Positions 1 through 64,000 of a stretch of DNA of 64,000 nucleotides are shown here, piece by piece. Below the pieces are notes generated by a model, which ran no database searches, was not told the origin of the DNA, and saw only the letters and a program-made list of their open reading frames with translations. The DNA is from Zygaena filipendulae (taxonomy: Eukaryota; Arthropoda; Insecta; Lepidoptera; Zygaenidae), in contig OU015674.1 of the NCBI GenBank assembly GCA_907165275.2, forward strand, positions 1,674,001-1,738,000. The letters are read 5' to 3'. How positions within the stretch are numbered: position 1 is the stretch's first letter; every line of letters begins with the position of its first letter. Both the position numbers and the translations under genes were made by a program.

Positions 1-64000
<64,000 letters not shown>

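Overview
The window is a piece of an insect genome, almost certainly a moth or butterfly. Short GC-rich exons sit in AT-rich introns. The introns are crowded with repeat types familiar from Lepidoptera: Helitron-like tails ending in CTAGT, MITEs, tRNA-derived SINEs and a non-LTR retrotransposon. Nothing bacterial or viral is seen.

One host gene fills the window on the minus strand: the inositol 1,4,5-trisphosphate receptor (IP3 receptor, Itpr), the calcium-release channel of the endoplasmic reticulum. I could place 57 coding exons, from an ATG at 63755 down to a last exon cut by the window edge at base 1. All junction phases agree and give one uninterrupted reading frame of about 2,718 codons. 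In order they encode the N-terminal suppressor domain and IP3-binding core (exons 1-14, 63.8-52 kb), the long helical regulatory region (exons 15-47, 51-9.5 kb), the membrane segments and pore with a GGGIGD selectivity filter (exons 48-54, 8.8-3 kb), and the zinc-binding link plus the start of the C-terminal coiled coil (exons 55-57). The end of the protein lies just outside the window.

The introns hold the unusual material. Intron 29 contains about 32 copies of a 107-bp unit (27478-30918). Each copy duplicates the 3' end of exon 29 together with its splice donor and a G4-type GGGGC run. A smaller 31-bp, four-copy array duplicates the end and donor of exon 43. Intron 20 carries an almost intact two-ORF non-LTR retrotransposon with one in-frame stop, nested inside a MITE. 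About sixteen copies of another MITE each carry up to two perfect TGACGTCA (CRE/ATF) palindromes, several of them 25-90 bp upstream of splice acceptors. Many acceptors have TG-repeat tracts in the sense strand, and several donors are followed by CA-repeats.

Exon calls come from recognising the protein family together with splice sites and phase. Repeat edges are estimated by eye from copies within this window.
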